64,000 bases of DNA from Pseudisothecium myosuroides. Taxonomy: Eukaryota; Streptophyta; Bryopsida; Hypnales; Lembophyllaceae. Location: NCBI GenBank assembly GCA_951799445.1, contig OX637297.1, positions 14,198,001-14,262,000 on the forward strand, in the 5' to 3' direction. The translations under genes were made by a program, and so were the position numbers. Below, piece after piece: positions 42,701 to 56,100 of the stretch. Under the pieces are notes generated by a model that saw only the letters and a list, made by a program, of their open reading frames with translations, was not told the origin of the DNA and made no database searches. How positions within the stretch are numbered: the stretch's first letter is position 1; every line of letters starts with the position of its first letter.

Positions 42701-45700
42701 TGAAACGGTGCACGAAATTTAGTGCACCCATGAAATATTATTTCTTGGAGTATTTACAACTTGTACATTTTTTTTGGCCTTCTTTTGGATTCCAATTCCA
42801 TGACTCTTGAGATTTTAGTTCAATAAACTACAGGGCATGGCCAATTGTTTATTTTTCCTTTCTCGTCGTGTATGTTATGAAACGGTGCACTAAGTTTAGT
42901 GCACCCATGAAATATTATTTCTTGGAGTATTTAGAACTTGTACATTTCTTTTGGCCTTCCTTTGGATTCCAATTCCATGACCTTTGAGATTTTAGTTGTC
43001 TAAACTACCGGGCATGGCCAATTGTTTATTTTTTCTCGCTCGTCGTGTATGTTATGAAACGGTGCACTAAATTTAGTGCACCCATGAATTAATATTTCTT
43101 GGAATATTTACGACTTGTACATTTCTTTTGCCCTTCTTTTGGATTCCAATTCCATGACCTTTGAGATTTTAGTTCTCTAAACTACAGGGCATGGCCAATT
43201 GTTTATTTTTCCATTCTCGTCGTGTATGTTATGAAACGGTGCACTAAATTTAGTGCACCCATCAATTATTATTTCTTGGAGTATTTACAACTTGTACATT
43301 TCTTTTGGCCTTCTTTTGGATTCCAATTCCATGACCATTGAGATTTTAGTTCTCTAAACTACAGGGCATGGCCAATTGTTTATTTTCCCTTTCTCGTCGT
43401 GTATGTTATGTAACGGTGCACTAAATTTAGTGCACCCATGAAATATTATTTCTTGGAGTATTTACAACTTGTACATTTTTTTTGGCCTTCTTTTGGATTC
43501 CAATTCCATGACTCTTGAGATTTTAGTTCAATAAACTACAGGGCATGGCCAATTGTTTATTTTTCCTTTCTCGTCGTGTATGTTATGAAACGGTGCACTA
43601 AGTTTAGTGCACCCATGAAATATTATTTCTTGGAGTATTTAGAACTTGTACATTTCTTTTGGCCTTCCTTTGGATTCCAATTCCATGACCTTTGAGATTT
43701 TAGTTCAATAAACTACAGGGCATGGCCAATTGTTTATTTTTCCTTTCTCGTCGTGTATGTTATGAAACGGTGCACTAAGTTTAGTGCACCCATGAAATAT
43801 TATTTCTTGGAGTATTTACAACTTGTACATTTCTTTTGGCCTTCTTTTGGATTCCAATTCCATGACCTTTGAGATTTTAGTTGTCTAAACTACCGGGCAT
43901 GGCCAATTGTTTATTTTTTCTCGCTCGTCGTGTATGTTATGAAACGGTGCACTAAATTTAGTGCACCCATGAATTAATATTTCTTGGAATATTTACGACT
44001 TGTACATTTCTTTTGCCCTTCTTTTGGATTCCAATTCCATGACCTTTGAGATTTTAGTTCAATAAACTACAGGGCATGGCCAATTGTTTATTTTTTCTCG
44101 CTCGTCGTGTATGTTATGAAAAGGTGCACTAAATTTAGTGCACCCATCAATTATTGTTTCTTGGAGTATTTACAACTTGTACATTTCTTCTGGCCTTCTT
44201 TTGGATTCCAATTCCATGACCTTTGAGATTTTAGTTCAATAAACTACAGGGCATGGCCAATTGTTTATTTTCCCTTTCTCGTCGTGTATGTTATGAAACG
44301 GTGCACGAAATTTAGTGCACCCATGAAATATTATTTCTTGGAGTATTTACAACTTGTACATTTTTTTTGGCCTTCTTTTGGATTCCAATTCCATGACTCT
44401 TGAGATTTTAGTTCAATAAACTACAGGGCATGGCCAATTGTTTATTTTTCCTTTCTCGTCGTGTATGTTATGAAACGGTGCACTAAGTTTAGTGCACCCA
44501 TGAAATATTATTTCTTGGAGTATTTAGAACTTGTACATTTCTTTTGGCCTTCCTTTGGATTCCAATTCCATGACCTTTGAGATTTTAGTTCAATAAACTA
44601 CAGGGCATGGCCAATTGTTTATTTTTCCTTTCTCGTCGTGTATGTTATGAAACGGTGCAATAAATTTAGTGCACCCATGAAATATTATTTCTTGGAGTAT
44701 TTAGAACGTGTACATTTTTTTTGGCCTTCCTTTGGATTCCAATTGCATGACCTTTGAGATTTTAATTCAATAAACTACTGGGCATGGCCAAATGAATTGT
44801 TTATTTTTTCTTTCTCGTCGTGTATGTTATGAAACGGTGCACTAAATTTAGTGCACCCATGAATTAATATTTCTTGGAGTATTTACAACTTGTACATTTC
44901 TTTTGGCCTTCTTTTGGATTCCAATTCCATGACCTTTGAGATTTTAGTTCTCTAAACTACAGGGCATGGCCAATTGTTTATTTTCTCTTTTTCGTCGTGT
45001 ATGATATGAAACGGTGCACTAAATTTAGTGCACCCGTGAATTATTATTTCTTGGAGTATTTACAACTTGTACATTTCTTTTGGCCTTCTTTTGGATTCCA
45101 ATTCCATGACCTTTGAGATTTTAGTTGTCTAAACTACCGGGCATGGCCAATTGTTTATTTTTTCTCGCTCGTCGTGTATGTTATGAAACGGTGCACTAAA
45201 TTTAGTGCACCCATGAATTAATATTTCTTGGAATATTTACAACTTGTACATTTCTTTTGCCCTTCTTTTGGATTCCAATTCCATGACCTTTGAGATTTTA
45301 GTTCAATAAACTACAGGGCATGGCCAATTGTTTATTTTTTCTCGCTCGTCGTGTATGTTATGAAAAGGTGCACTAAATTTAGTGCACCCATCAATTATTG
45401 TTTCTTGGAGTATTTACAACTTGTACATTTCTTCTGGCCTTCTTTTGGATTCCAATTCCATGACCTTTGAGATTTTAGTTCAATAAACTACAGGGCATGG
45501 CCAATTGTTTATTTTCCCTTTCTCGTCGTGTATGTTATGAAACGGTGCACGAAATTTAGTGCACCCATGAATTATTCTTTCTTGGAGTATTTACAACTTG
45601 TACATTTTTTTTGGCCTTCTTTTGGATTCCAATTCCATGACCTTTGAGATTTTAGTTCAATAAACTACAGGGCATGGCCAATTGTTTATTTTTTCTCGCT

Positions 45701-48700
45701 CGTCGTGTATGTTATGAAACGGTGCACTCAATTTAGTGCACCCATCAATTATTGTCTCTTGGAGTATTTACAACTTGTACATTTCTTCTGGCCTTCTTTT
45801 GGATTCCAATTCCATGACCTTTGAGATTTTAGTTGTCTAAACTACCGGGCATGGCCAATTGTTTATTTTTTCTCGCTCGTCGTGTATGTTATGAAACGGT
45901 GCACTAAATTTAGTGCACCCATGAATTAATATTTCTTGGAATATTTACGACTTGTACATTTCTTTTGCCCTTCTTTTGGATTCCAATTCCATGACCTTTG
46001 AGATTTTAGTTCAATAAACTACAGGGCATGGCCAATTGTTTATTTTTTCTCGCTCGTCGTGTATGTTATGAAAAGGTGCACTAAATTTAGTGCACCCATC
46101 AATTATTGTTTCTTGGAGTATTTACAACTTGTACATTTCTTCTGGCCTTCTTTTGGATTCCAATTCCATGACCTTTGAGATTTTAGTTCAATAAACTACA
46201 GGGCATGGCCAATTGTTTATTTTCCCTTTCTCGTCGTGTATGTTATGAAACGGTGCACGAAATTTAGTGCACCCATGAAATATTATTTCTTGGAGTATTT
46301 ACAACTTGTACATTTTTTTTGGCCTTCTTTTGGATTCCAATTCCATGACCCTTCAGATTTTAGTTCAATAAACTACAGGGCATGGCCAAATGAATTGTTT
46401 ATTTTTGCTTTCTCGTTGTGTATGTTATAAAACGGTGCACTAAATTTAGTGTACCCATGAATTATTATTTCTTGGAGTATTTAGAACTTGTACATTTCTT
46501 TTGGCCTTCTTTTGGATTCCAATTCCATGACCTTTCAGATTTTAGTTCAATAAACTACAGGGCATGGCCAATTGTTTATTTTCCCTTTCTCGTCGTGTAT
46601 GTTATGAAACGGTGCACGAAATTTAGTGCACCCATGAAATATTATTTCTTGGAGTATTTACAACTTGTACATTTTTTTTGGCCTTCTTTTGGATTCCAAT
46701 TCCATGACTCTTGAGATTTTAGTTCAATAAACTACAGGGCATGGCCAATTGTTTATTTTTCCTTTCTCGTCGTGTATGTTATGAAACGGTGCACTAAGTT
46801 TAGTGCACCCATGAAATATTATTTCTTGGAGTATTTAGAACTTGTACATTTCTTTTGGCCTTCCTTTGGATTCCAATTCCATGACCTTTGAGATTTTAGT
46901 TCAATAAACTACAGGGCATGGCCAATTGTTTATTTTTCCTTTCTCGTCGTGTATGTTATGAAACGGTGCAATAAATTTAGTGCACCCATGAAATATTATT
47001 TCTTGGAGTATTTAGAACTTGTTCATTTTTTTTGGCCTTCCTTTGGATTCCAATTGCATGACCTTTGAGATTTTAGTTCAATAAACTACTGGGCATGGCC
47101 AAATGAATTGTTTATTTTTTCTTTCTCGTCGTGTATGTTATGAAACGGTGCACTAAATTTAGTGCACCCATGAATTAATATTTCTTGGAGTATTTACAAC
47201 TTGTACATTTCTTTTGGCCTTCTTTTGGATTCCAATTCCATGACCTTTGAGATTTTAGTTCTCTAAACTACAGGGCATGGCCAATTGTTTATTTTCTCTT
47301 TTTCGTCGTGTATGATATGAAACGGTGCACTAAATTTAGTGCGCCCATGAATTATTATTTCTTGGAGTATTTACAACTTGTACATTTCTTTTGGCCTTCT
47401 TTTGGATTCCAATTCTATGACCTTTGAGATTTTAGTTCAATAAACTACTGGGCATGGCCAAATGAATTGTTTATTTTTGCTTTCTCGTCGTGTATGTTAT
47501 GAAACGGTGCACTAAATTTAGTGCACCCATGAATTATTATTTCTTGGAGTATTTACAACTTGTACATTTCTTTTGGCCTTCTTTTGGATTCCAATTCCAT
47601 GACCTTTCAGATTTTAGTTCAATAAACTACAGGGCATGGCCAATTGTTTATTTTTTCTCTCTTGTCGTGTATATTATGAAACGGTGCACTAAATTTAGTG
47701 CACCCATGAAATATTATTTCTTGGAGTATTTAGAACTTGTACATTTTTTTTGGCCTTCCTTTGGATTCCAATTGCATGACCTTTGAGATTTTAGTTTAAT
47801 AAACTACAGGGCATGGCCAAATGAATTGTTTATTTTTCCTTTCTCGTCGTGTATGTTATGAAACGGTGCACTAAATTTAGTGCACCCATGAATTATTATT
47901 TCTTGGAGTATTTAGAACTTGTACATTTCTTTTGGCCTTCTTTGGATTCCAATTCCATGACCTTTCAGATTTTAGTTCAATAAACTACAGGGCATGGCCA
48001 AATGAATTGTTTATTTTTTTTTTTTCGTCGTGTATGTTATGAATTGGTGCACTAAATTTAGTGCACCCATGAATTATTATTTCTTGGAGTATTTACAAGT
48101 TGTACATTTTTTTTGGCCTTCTTTTGAAATCCAATTCCATGACCTTTGAGATTTTAGTTCAATAAACTACAGGGCTTGGTCAAATGAATTGTTTATTTTT
48201 TCTTTCTCGACGTGTATGTTATGAAACGGTGCACTAAATTTAGTGCACCCATGAATTATTCTTTCTTGGAGTATTTAGAAGTTGTACATTTCTTTTGGCC
48301 TTCTTTTGGATTCCAATTCCATGACCTTTGAGATTTTAGTTCAATAAACTACAGGGCATGCCCAATTGTTTATTTTTTCTCTCTCGTCGTGTATGTTAAA
48401 AATTGGTGCACTAAATTTAGTGCACCCGTGAATTATTATTTCTTGGAGTATTTACAACTTGTACATTTCTTTTGGCCTTCTTTTGGATTCCAATTCCATG
48501 ACCTTTGAGATTTTAGTTGTCTAAACTACCGGGCATGGCCAATTGTTTATTTTTTCTCGCTCGTCGTGTATGTTATGAAACGGTGCACTAAATTTAGTGC
48601 ACCCATGAATTAATATTTCTTGGAATATTTACAACTTGTACATTTCTTTTGCCCTTCTTTTGGATTCCAATTCCATGACCTTTGAGATTCTAGTTCAATA

Positions 48701-48919
48701 AACTACAGGGCATGGCCAATTGTTTATTTTTTCTCGCTCGTCGTGTATGTTATGAAACGGTGCACTAAATTTAGTGCACCCATCAATTATTGTTTCTTGG
48801 AGTATTTACAACTTGTACATTTCTTCTGGCCTTCTTTTGGATTCCAATTCCATGACCTTTGAGATTTTAGTTCAATAAACTACAGGGCATGGCCAATTGT
48901 TTATTTTCCCTTTCTCGTC

Positions 48920-51900
48920 GTGTATGTTATGAAACGGTGCACGAAATTTAGTGCACCCATGAAATATTATTTCTTGGAGTATTTACAACTTGTACATTTT
49001 TTTTGGCCTTCTTTTGGATTCCAATTCCATGACCTTTCAGATTTTAGTTCAATAAACTACAGGGCATGGCCAAATGAATTGTTTATTTTTGCTTTCTCGT
49101 TGTGTATGTTATAAAACGGTGCACTAAATTTAGTGTACCCATGAATTATTATTTCTTGGAGTATTTAGAACTTGTACATTTCTTTTGGCCTTCTTTTGGA
49201 TTCCAATTCCATGACCTTTCAGATTTTAGTTCAATAAACTACAGGGCATGCCCAATTGTTTATTTTTTCTCTCTCGTCGTGTATGTTAAAAATTGGTGCA
49301 CTAAATTTAGTGCACCCGTGAATTTTTATTTCTTGGAGTATTTAGAACTTGTACATTTCTTTTGGCCTTCTTTTGGATTCCAATTCCATGACCTTTGAGA
49401 TTTTAGTTCTCTAGACTACCGGGCATGGCCAATTGTTTATTTTTTCTCTCTCGTCGTGTATGTTATGAAATGGTGCACTAAATTTAGTGCACCCATGAAT
49501 TAATATTTCTTGGAGTATTTACAACTTGTACATTTCTTTTGGCCTTCTTTTGGATTCCAATTCCATGACCTTTGAGATTTTAGTTCTCTAAACTACCGGG
49601 CATGGCCAATTGTTTATTTTTTCTCTCTCGTCGTGTATGTTATGAAATGGTGCACTAAATTTAGTGCACCCATGAATTAATATTTCTTGGAGTATTTACA
49701 ACTTGTACATTTCTTTTGGCCTTCTTTTGGATTCCAATTCCATGACCTTTCAGATTTTAGTTCAATAAACTACAGGGCATGCCCAATTGTTTATTTTTTC
49801 TCTCTCGTCGTGTATGTTAGAAATTGGTGCACTAAATTTAGTGCACCCGTGAATTTTTATTTCTTGGAGTATTTAGAACTTGTACATTTCTTTTGGCCTT
49901 CTTTTGGATTCCAATTCCATGACCTTTCAGATTTTAGTTCAATAAACTACAGGGCATGCCCAACTGTTTATTTTTTCTCTCTCGTCGTGTATGTTAAAAA
50001 TTGGTGCACTAAATTTAGTGCACCCGTGAATTATTATTTCTTGGAGTATTTAGAACTTGTACATTTCTTTTGGCCTTCTTTTGGATTCCAATTCCATGAC
50101 CTTTGAGATTTTAATTCAATAAACTACAGGGCATGGCCAATTGTTTATTTTCTCTTTTTCGTCGTGTATGATATGAAACGGTGCACTAAATTTAGTGCAC
50201 CCATGAATTATTATTTCTTGGAGTATTTACAACTTGTACATTTCTTTTGGCATTCTTTTGGACTCCAATTCCAGGACCTTTCAGATTTTGGTTCTCTAAA
50301 CTACAAGGCATGGCCAATTGTTTATTTTTTCTCTCTCGTCGTGTATGTTATGAAATGGTGCACTAAATTTAGTGCACCCATGAATTAATATTTCTTGGAG
50401 TATTTACAACTTGTACATTTCTTTTGGCCTTCTTTTGGATTCCAATTCCATGACCTTTGAGATTTTAGTTCTCTAAACTACCGGGCATGGCCAATTGTTT
50501 ATTTTTTCTCTCTCGTCGTGTATGTTATGAAATGGTGCACTAAATTTAGTGCACCCATGAATTAATATTTCTTGGAGTATTTACAACTTGTACATTTCTT
50601 TTGGCCTTCTTTGGATTCCAATTCCATGACCTTTCAGATTTTAGTTCAATAAACTACAGGGCATGGCCAAATGAATTGTTTATTTTTTCTTTTTCGTCGT
50701 GTATGTTATGAATTGGTGCACTAAATTTAGTGCACCCATGAATTATTATTTCTTGGAGTATTTACAAGTTGTACATTTTTTTTGGCCTTCTTTTGAAATC
50801 CAATTCCATGACCTTTGAGATTTTAGTTCAATAAACTACAGGGCTTGGTCAAATGAATTGTTTATTTTTTCTTTCTCGACGTGTATGTTATGAAACGGTG
50901 CACTAAATTTAGTGCACCCATGAATTATTCTTTCTTGGAGTATTTAGAAGTTGTACATTTCTTTTGGCCTTCTTTTGGATTCCAATTCCATGACCTTTGA
51001 GATTTTAGTTCAATAAACTACAGGGCATGCCCAATTGTTTATTTTTTCTCTCTCATCGTGTATGTTAAAAATTGGTGCACTAAATTTAGTGCACCCGTGA
51101 ATTATTATTTCTTGGAGTATTTACAACTTGTACATTTCTTTTGCCCTTCTTTTGGATTCCAATTCCATGACCTTTGAGATTTTAGTTGTCTAAACTACCG
51201 GGCATGGCCAATTGTTTATTTTTTCTCGCTCGTCGTGTATGTTATGAAACGGTGCACTAAATTTAGTGCACCCATGAATTAATATTTCTTGGAATATTTA
51301 CAACTTGTACATTTCTTCTGGCCTTCTTTTGGATTCCAATTCCATGACCTTTGAGATTTTAGTTCAATAAACTACAGGGCATGGCCAATTGTTTATTTTC
51401 CCTTTCTCGTCGTGTATGTTATGAAACGGTGCACGAAATTTAGTGCACCCATGAAATATTATTTCTTGGAGTATTTACAACTTGTACATTTTTTTTGGCC
51501 TTCTTTTGGATTCCAATTCCATGACCTTTCAGATTTTAGTTCAATAAACTACAGGGCATGGCCAAATGAATTGTTTATTTTTGCTTTCTCGTTGTGTATG
51601 TTATAAAACGGTGCACTAAATTTAGTGTACCCATGAATTATTATTTCTTGGAGTATTTAGAACTTGTACATTTCTTTTGGCCTTCTTTTGGATTCCAATT
51701 CCATGACCTTTCAGATTTTAGTTCAATAAACTACAGGGCATGTCCAATTGTTTATTTTTTCTCTCTCGTCGTGTATGTTAAAACTTGGTGCACTAAATTT
51801 AGTGCACCCGTGAATTTTTATTTCTTGGAGTATTTAGAACTTGTACATTTCTTTTGGCCTTCTTTTGGATTCCAATTCCATGACCTTTGAGATTTTAGTT

Positions 51901-53100
51901 CTCTAGACTACCGGGCATGGCCAATTGTTTATTTTTTCTCTCTCGTCGTGTATGTTATGAAATGGTGCACTAAATTTAGTGCACCCATGAATTAATATTT
52001 CTTGGAGTATTTACAACTTGTACATTTCTTTTGGCCTTCTTTTGGATTCCAATTCCATGACCTTTGAGATTTTAGTTCTCTAAACTACCGGGCATGGCCA
52101 ATTGTTTATTTTTTCTCTCTCGTCGTGTATGTTATGAAATGGTGCACTAAATTTAGTGCACCCATGAATTAATATTTCTTGGAGTATTTACAACTTGTAC
52201 ATTTCTTTTGGCCTTCTTTTGGATTCCAATTCCATGACCTTTCAGATTTTAGTTCAATAAACTACAGGGCATGCCCAATTGTTTATTTTTTCTCTCTCGT
52301 CGTGTATGTTAAAAATTGGTGCACTAAATTTAGTGCACCCGTGAATTTTTATTTCTTGGAGTATTTAGAACTTGTACATTTCTTTTGGCCTTCTTTTGGA
52401 TTCCAATTCCATGACCTTTCAGATTTTAGTTCAATAAACTACAGGGCATGCCCAATTGTTTATTTTTTCTCTCTCGTCGTGTATGTTAAAAATTGGTGCA
52501 CTAAATTTAGTGCACCCGTGAATTATTATTTCTTGGAGTATTTAGAACTTGTACATTTCTTTTGGCCTTCTTTTGGATTCCAATTCCATGACCTTTGAGA
52601 TTTTAATTCAATAAACTACAGGGCATGGCCAATTGTGTATTTTCTCTTTTTCGTCGTGTATGATATGAAACGGTGCACTAAATTTAGTGCACCCATGAAT
52701 TATTATTTCTTGGAGTATTTACAACTTGTACATTTCTTTTGGCATTCTTTTGGACTCCAATTCCAGGACCTTTCAGATTTTGGTTCTCTAAACTACAAGG
52801 CATGGCCAATTGTTTATTTTTTCTCTCTCGTCGTGTATGTTATGAAATGGTGCACTAAATTTAGTGCACCCATGAATTAATATTTCTTGGAGTATTTACA
52901 ACTTGTACATTTCTTTTGGCCTTCTTTTGGATTCCAATTCCATGACCTTTGAGATTTTAGTTCTCTAAACTACCGGGCATGGCCAATTGTTTATTTTTTC
53001 TCTCTCGTCGTGTATGTTATGAAATGGTGCACTAAATTTAGTGCACCCATGAATTAATATTTCTTGGAGTATTTACAACTTGTACATTTCTTTTGGCCTT
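48920..53100. repeat. Higher-order duplication, 2,492-bp offset (14 monomers)
   Basis: Landmark variants recur 2,492 bases apart: the GTTGTGTATGTTATAAAAC monomer (49097 and 51589), monomers with GTTAAAAATTGGTGC or GTTAAAACTTGGTGC (49284/51776), and CTCTAGACTACCGGGC (49409/51901). The two copies are close but not identical (for example GCCCAATTG against GTCCAATTG at 49250/51742). A related copy of the first part lies 2,684 bases further left (46236/46418). Confidence 0.7.
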
Positions 53101-56100
53101 CTTTTGGATTCCAATTCCATGACCTTTGAGATTTTGGTTCTCTAAACTACAAGGCATGGCCAATTGTTTATTTTTCACCTCCCATCGTGTATGTTCTGAA
53201 ACGGTGCACTAAATTTAGTGCACCCATGAATTATTATTTCTTGGAGTATTTACAACTTGTACATTTCTTTTGGCCTTCTTTTGGATTCCAATTCCATGAC
53301 CTTTGAGATTTTAGTTCAATAAACTACAGGGCATGGCCAATTGTTTATTTTTTCGCTCTCGTCGTGTATGTTATGAAACGGTGCACTAAATTTAGAACAC
53401 TCATGAATTATTAGTCCTTGGAGTATTTACAACTTGTACATTTCTTTTGGCCTTCTTTTGGATTCCAATTCCATGACCTTTGAGATTTTAGTTCTCTAAA
53501 CTACAGGGCATGGCCAATTGTTTATTTTTCCATTCTCGTCGTGTATGTTATGAAACGGTGCACTAAATTCAGTGCATCCATGAATTATTAATTCTTGGAG
53601 TATTTAGAACTTGTACATTTCTTTTGGGCTTCTTTTGGATTCCAATTCCATGACCTTTGAGTTTTTAGTTCTCTAAACTACAGGGCATGGCCAATTGTTT
53701 ATTTTTTCTCTCTCGTCGTGCATGTTATGAAACGGTGCACTAAATTTAGTGCACCCATCAATTATTATTTCTTGGAGTATTTACACCTTGTACATTTCTT
53801 TTGACCTTCTTTTACATTCCAATTCCATGACCTTTGAGATTTTAGTTCAATAAACTACAGGGCATGCCCAATTGTTTATTTTTTCTCTCTCGTCGTGTAT
53901 GTTATGAATCGGTGCACTAAATTTAGTGCACCCATGAATTAATATTTCTTGGAGTATTTAGAAGTTGTACATTTCTTTTGGCCTTCTTTTGGATTCCAAT
54001 TCCATGACCTTTGAGATTTTAGTTCAATAAACTACAGGGCATGCCCAATTGTTTATTTTTTCTCTCTCGTCGTGTATGTTAAAAATTGGTGCACTAAATT
54101 TAGTGCACCGTGAATTATTATTTCTTGGAGTATTTACAACTTGTACATTTCTTTTGGCCTTCTTTTGGATTCCAATTCCATGACCTTTGAGATTTTAGTT
54201 GTCTAAACTACCGGGCATGGCCAATTGTTTATTTTTTCTCTCTCGTCGTGTATGTTATGAAATGGTGCACTAAATTTAGTGCACCCATTAATTAATATTT
54301 CTTGGAATATTTACAACTTGTACATTTCTTTTGCCCTTCCTTTGGATTCCAATTCCATGACCTTTGAGATTTTAGTTCAATAAACTACAGGGCATGGCCG
54401 ATTGTTTATTTTTTCTCTCTCGTCGTGTATGTTATGAAACGGTGCACTTAATTTAGTGCACCCATCAATTATTATTTCTTGGAGTATTTACAACTTGTAC
54501 ATTTCTTTTGGCCTTCTTTTGGATTCCAATTCCATGACCTTTGAGATTTTAGTTCTCTAAACTACAGGGCATGGCCAGTTGTTTATTTTTTCTCTCTCGT
54601 CGTGTATGTTATGAAACGGTACACTAAATTTAGTGCACCCATGAATTAATATTTCTTGGAATATTTACAACTTGTACATTTCTTTTGCCCTTCCTTTGGA
54701 TTCCAATTCCATGACCTTTGAGATTTTAGTTCAATAAACTACAGGGCATGGCCGATTGTTTATTTTTTCTCTCTCGTCGTGTATGTTATGAAACGGTGCA
54801 CTTAATTTAGTGCACCCATCAATTATTATTTCTTGGAGTATTTACAACTTGTACATTTCTTTTGGCCTTCTTTTGGATTCCAATTCCATGACCTTTGAGA
54901 TTTTAGTTCTCTAAACTACAGGGCATGGCCAGTTGTTTATTTTTTCTCTCTCGTCGTGTATGTTATGAAACGGTACACTAAATTTAGTGCACCCATGAAT
55001 TAATATTTCTTGGAATATTTACAACTTGTACATTTCTTTTGCCCTTCCTTTGGATTCCAATTCCATGACCTTTGAGATTTTAGTTCAATAAACTACAGGG
55101 CATGGCCGATTGTTTATTTTTTCTCTCTCGTCGTGTATGTTATGAAACGGTGCACTTAATTTAGTGCACCCATCAATTATTATTTCTTGGAGTATTTACA
55201 ACTTGTACATTTCTTTTGGCCTTCTTTTGGATTCCAATTCCATGACCTTTGAGATTTTAGTTCTCTAAACTACAGGGCATGGCCAATTGTTTATTTTTTC
55301 TCTCTCCTCGTGTATGTTATGCAACGGTGCACTAAATTTAGTGCACCCATGAATTAATATTTCTTGGAGTATTTACAACTTGTACATTTCTTTTGGCCTT
55401 CTTTTGGATTCCAATTGCATGACCTTTGAGATTTTAGTTCAATAAACTACAGGGCATGGCCAAATGAATTGTTTATTTTTTCTTTCTTGTTGTGTATGTT
55501 ATGAAACGGTGCACTAAATTTAGTGCACCCATGAATTAATATTTCTTGGAGTATTTACAAGTTGTACATTTCTTTTGGCCTTCTTTTGGATTCCAATTCC
55601 ATGACCTTTGAGATTTTAGTTCTCTAAACTACCGGGCATGGCCAAATGTTTATTTTTTCTCTCTCGTCGTGTATGTTAAAAGTTGGTGCACTAAATTTAG
55701 TGCACCCGTGAATTATTATTTCTTGGAGTATTTAGAACTTGTACATTTCTTTTGGCCTTCTTTTGGATTCCAATTCCATGACCTTTGAGATTTTAGTTCT
55801 CTAAACTACAGGGCATGGCCAATTGTTTATTTTTTCTCTCTCGTCGTGTATGTTATGAAGCGGTGCACTAAATTTAGTGCACCCATGAAATATTATTTCT
55901 TGGAGTATTTACAACTTGTACATTTCTTTTGGCCTTCTTTTGGATTCCAATTCCATGACCTTTGAGATTTTAGTTCTCTAAACTACAAGGCATGGCCAAT
56001 TGTTTATTTTTTCTCTCTCGTCGTGTATGTTATGAAACGGTGCACTAAATTTAGTGCACCCATGAATTAATATTTCTTGGAGTATTTACAACTTGTACAT

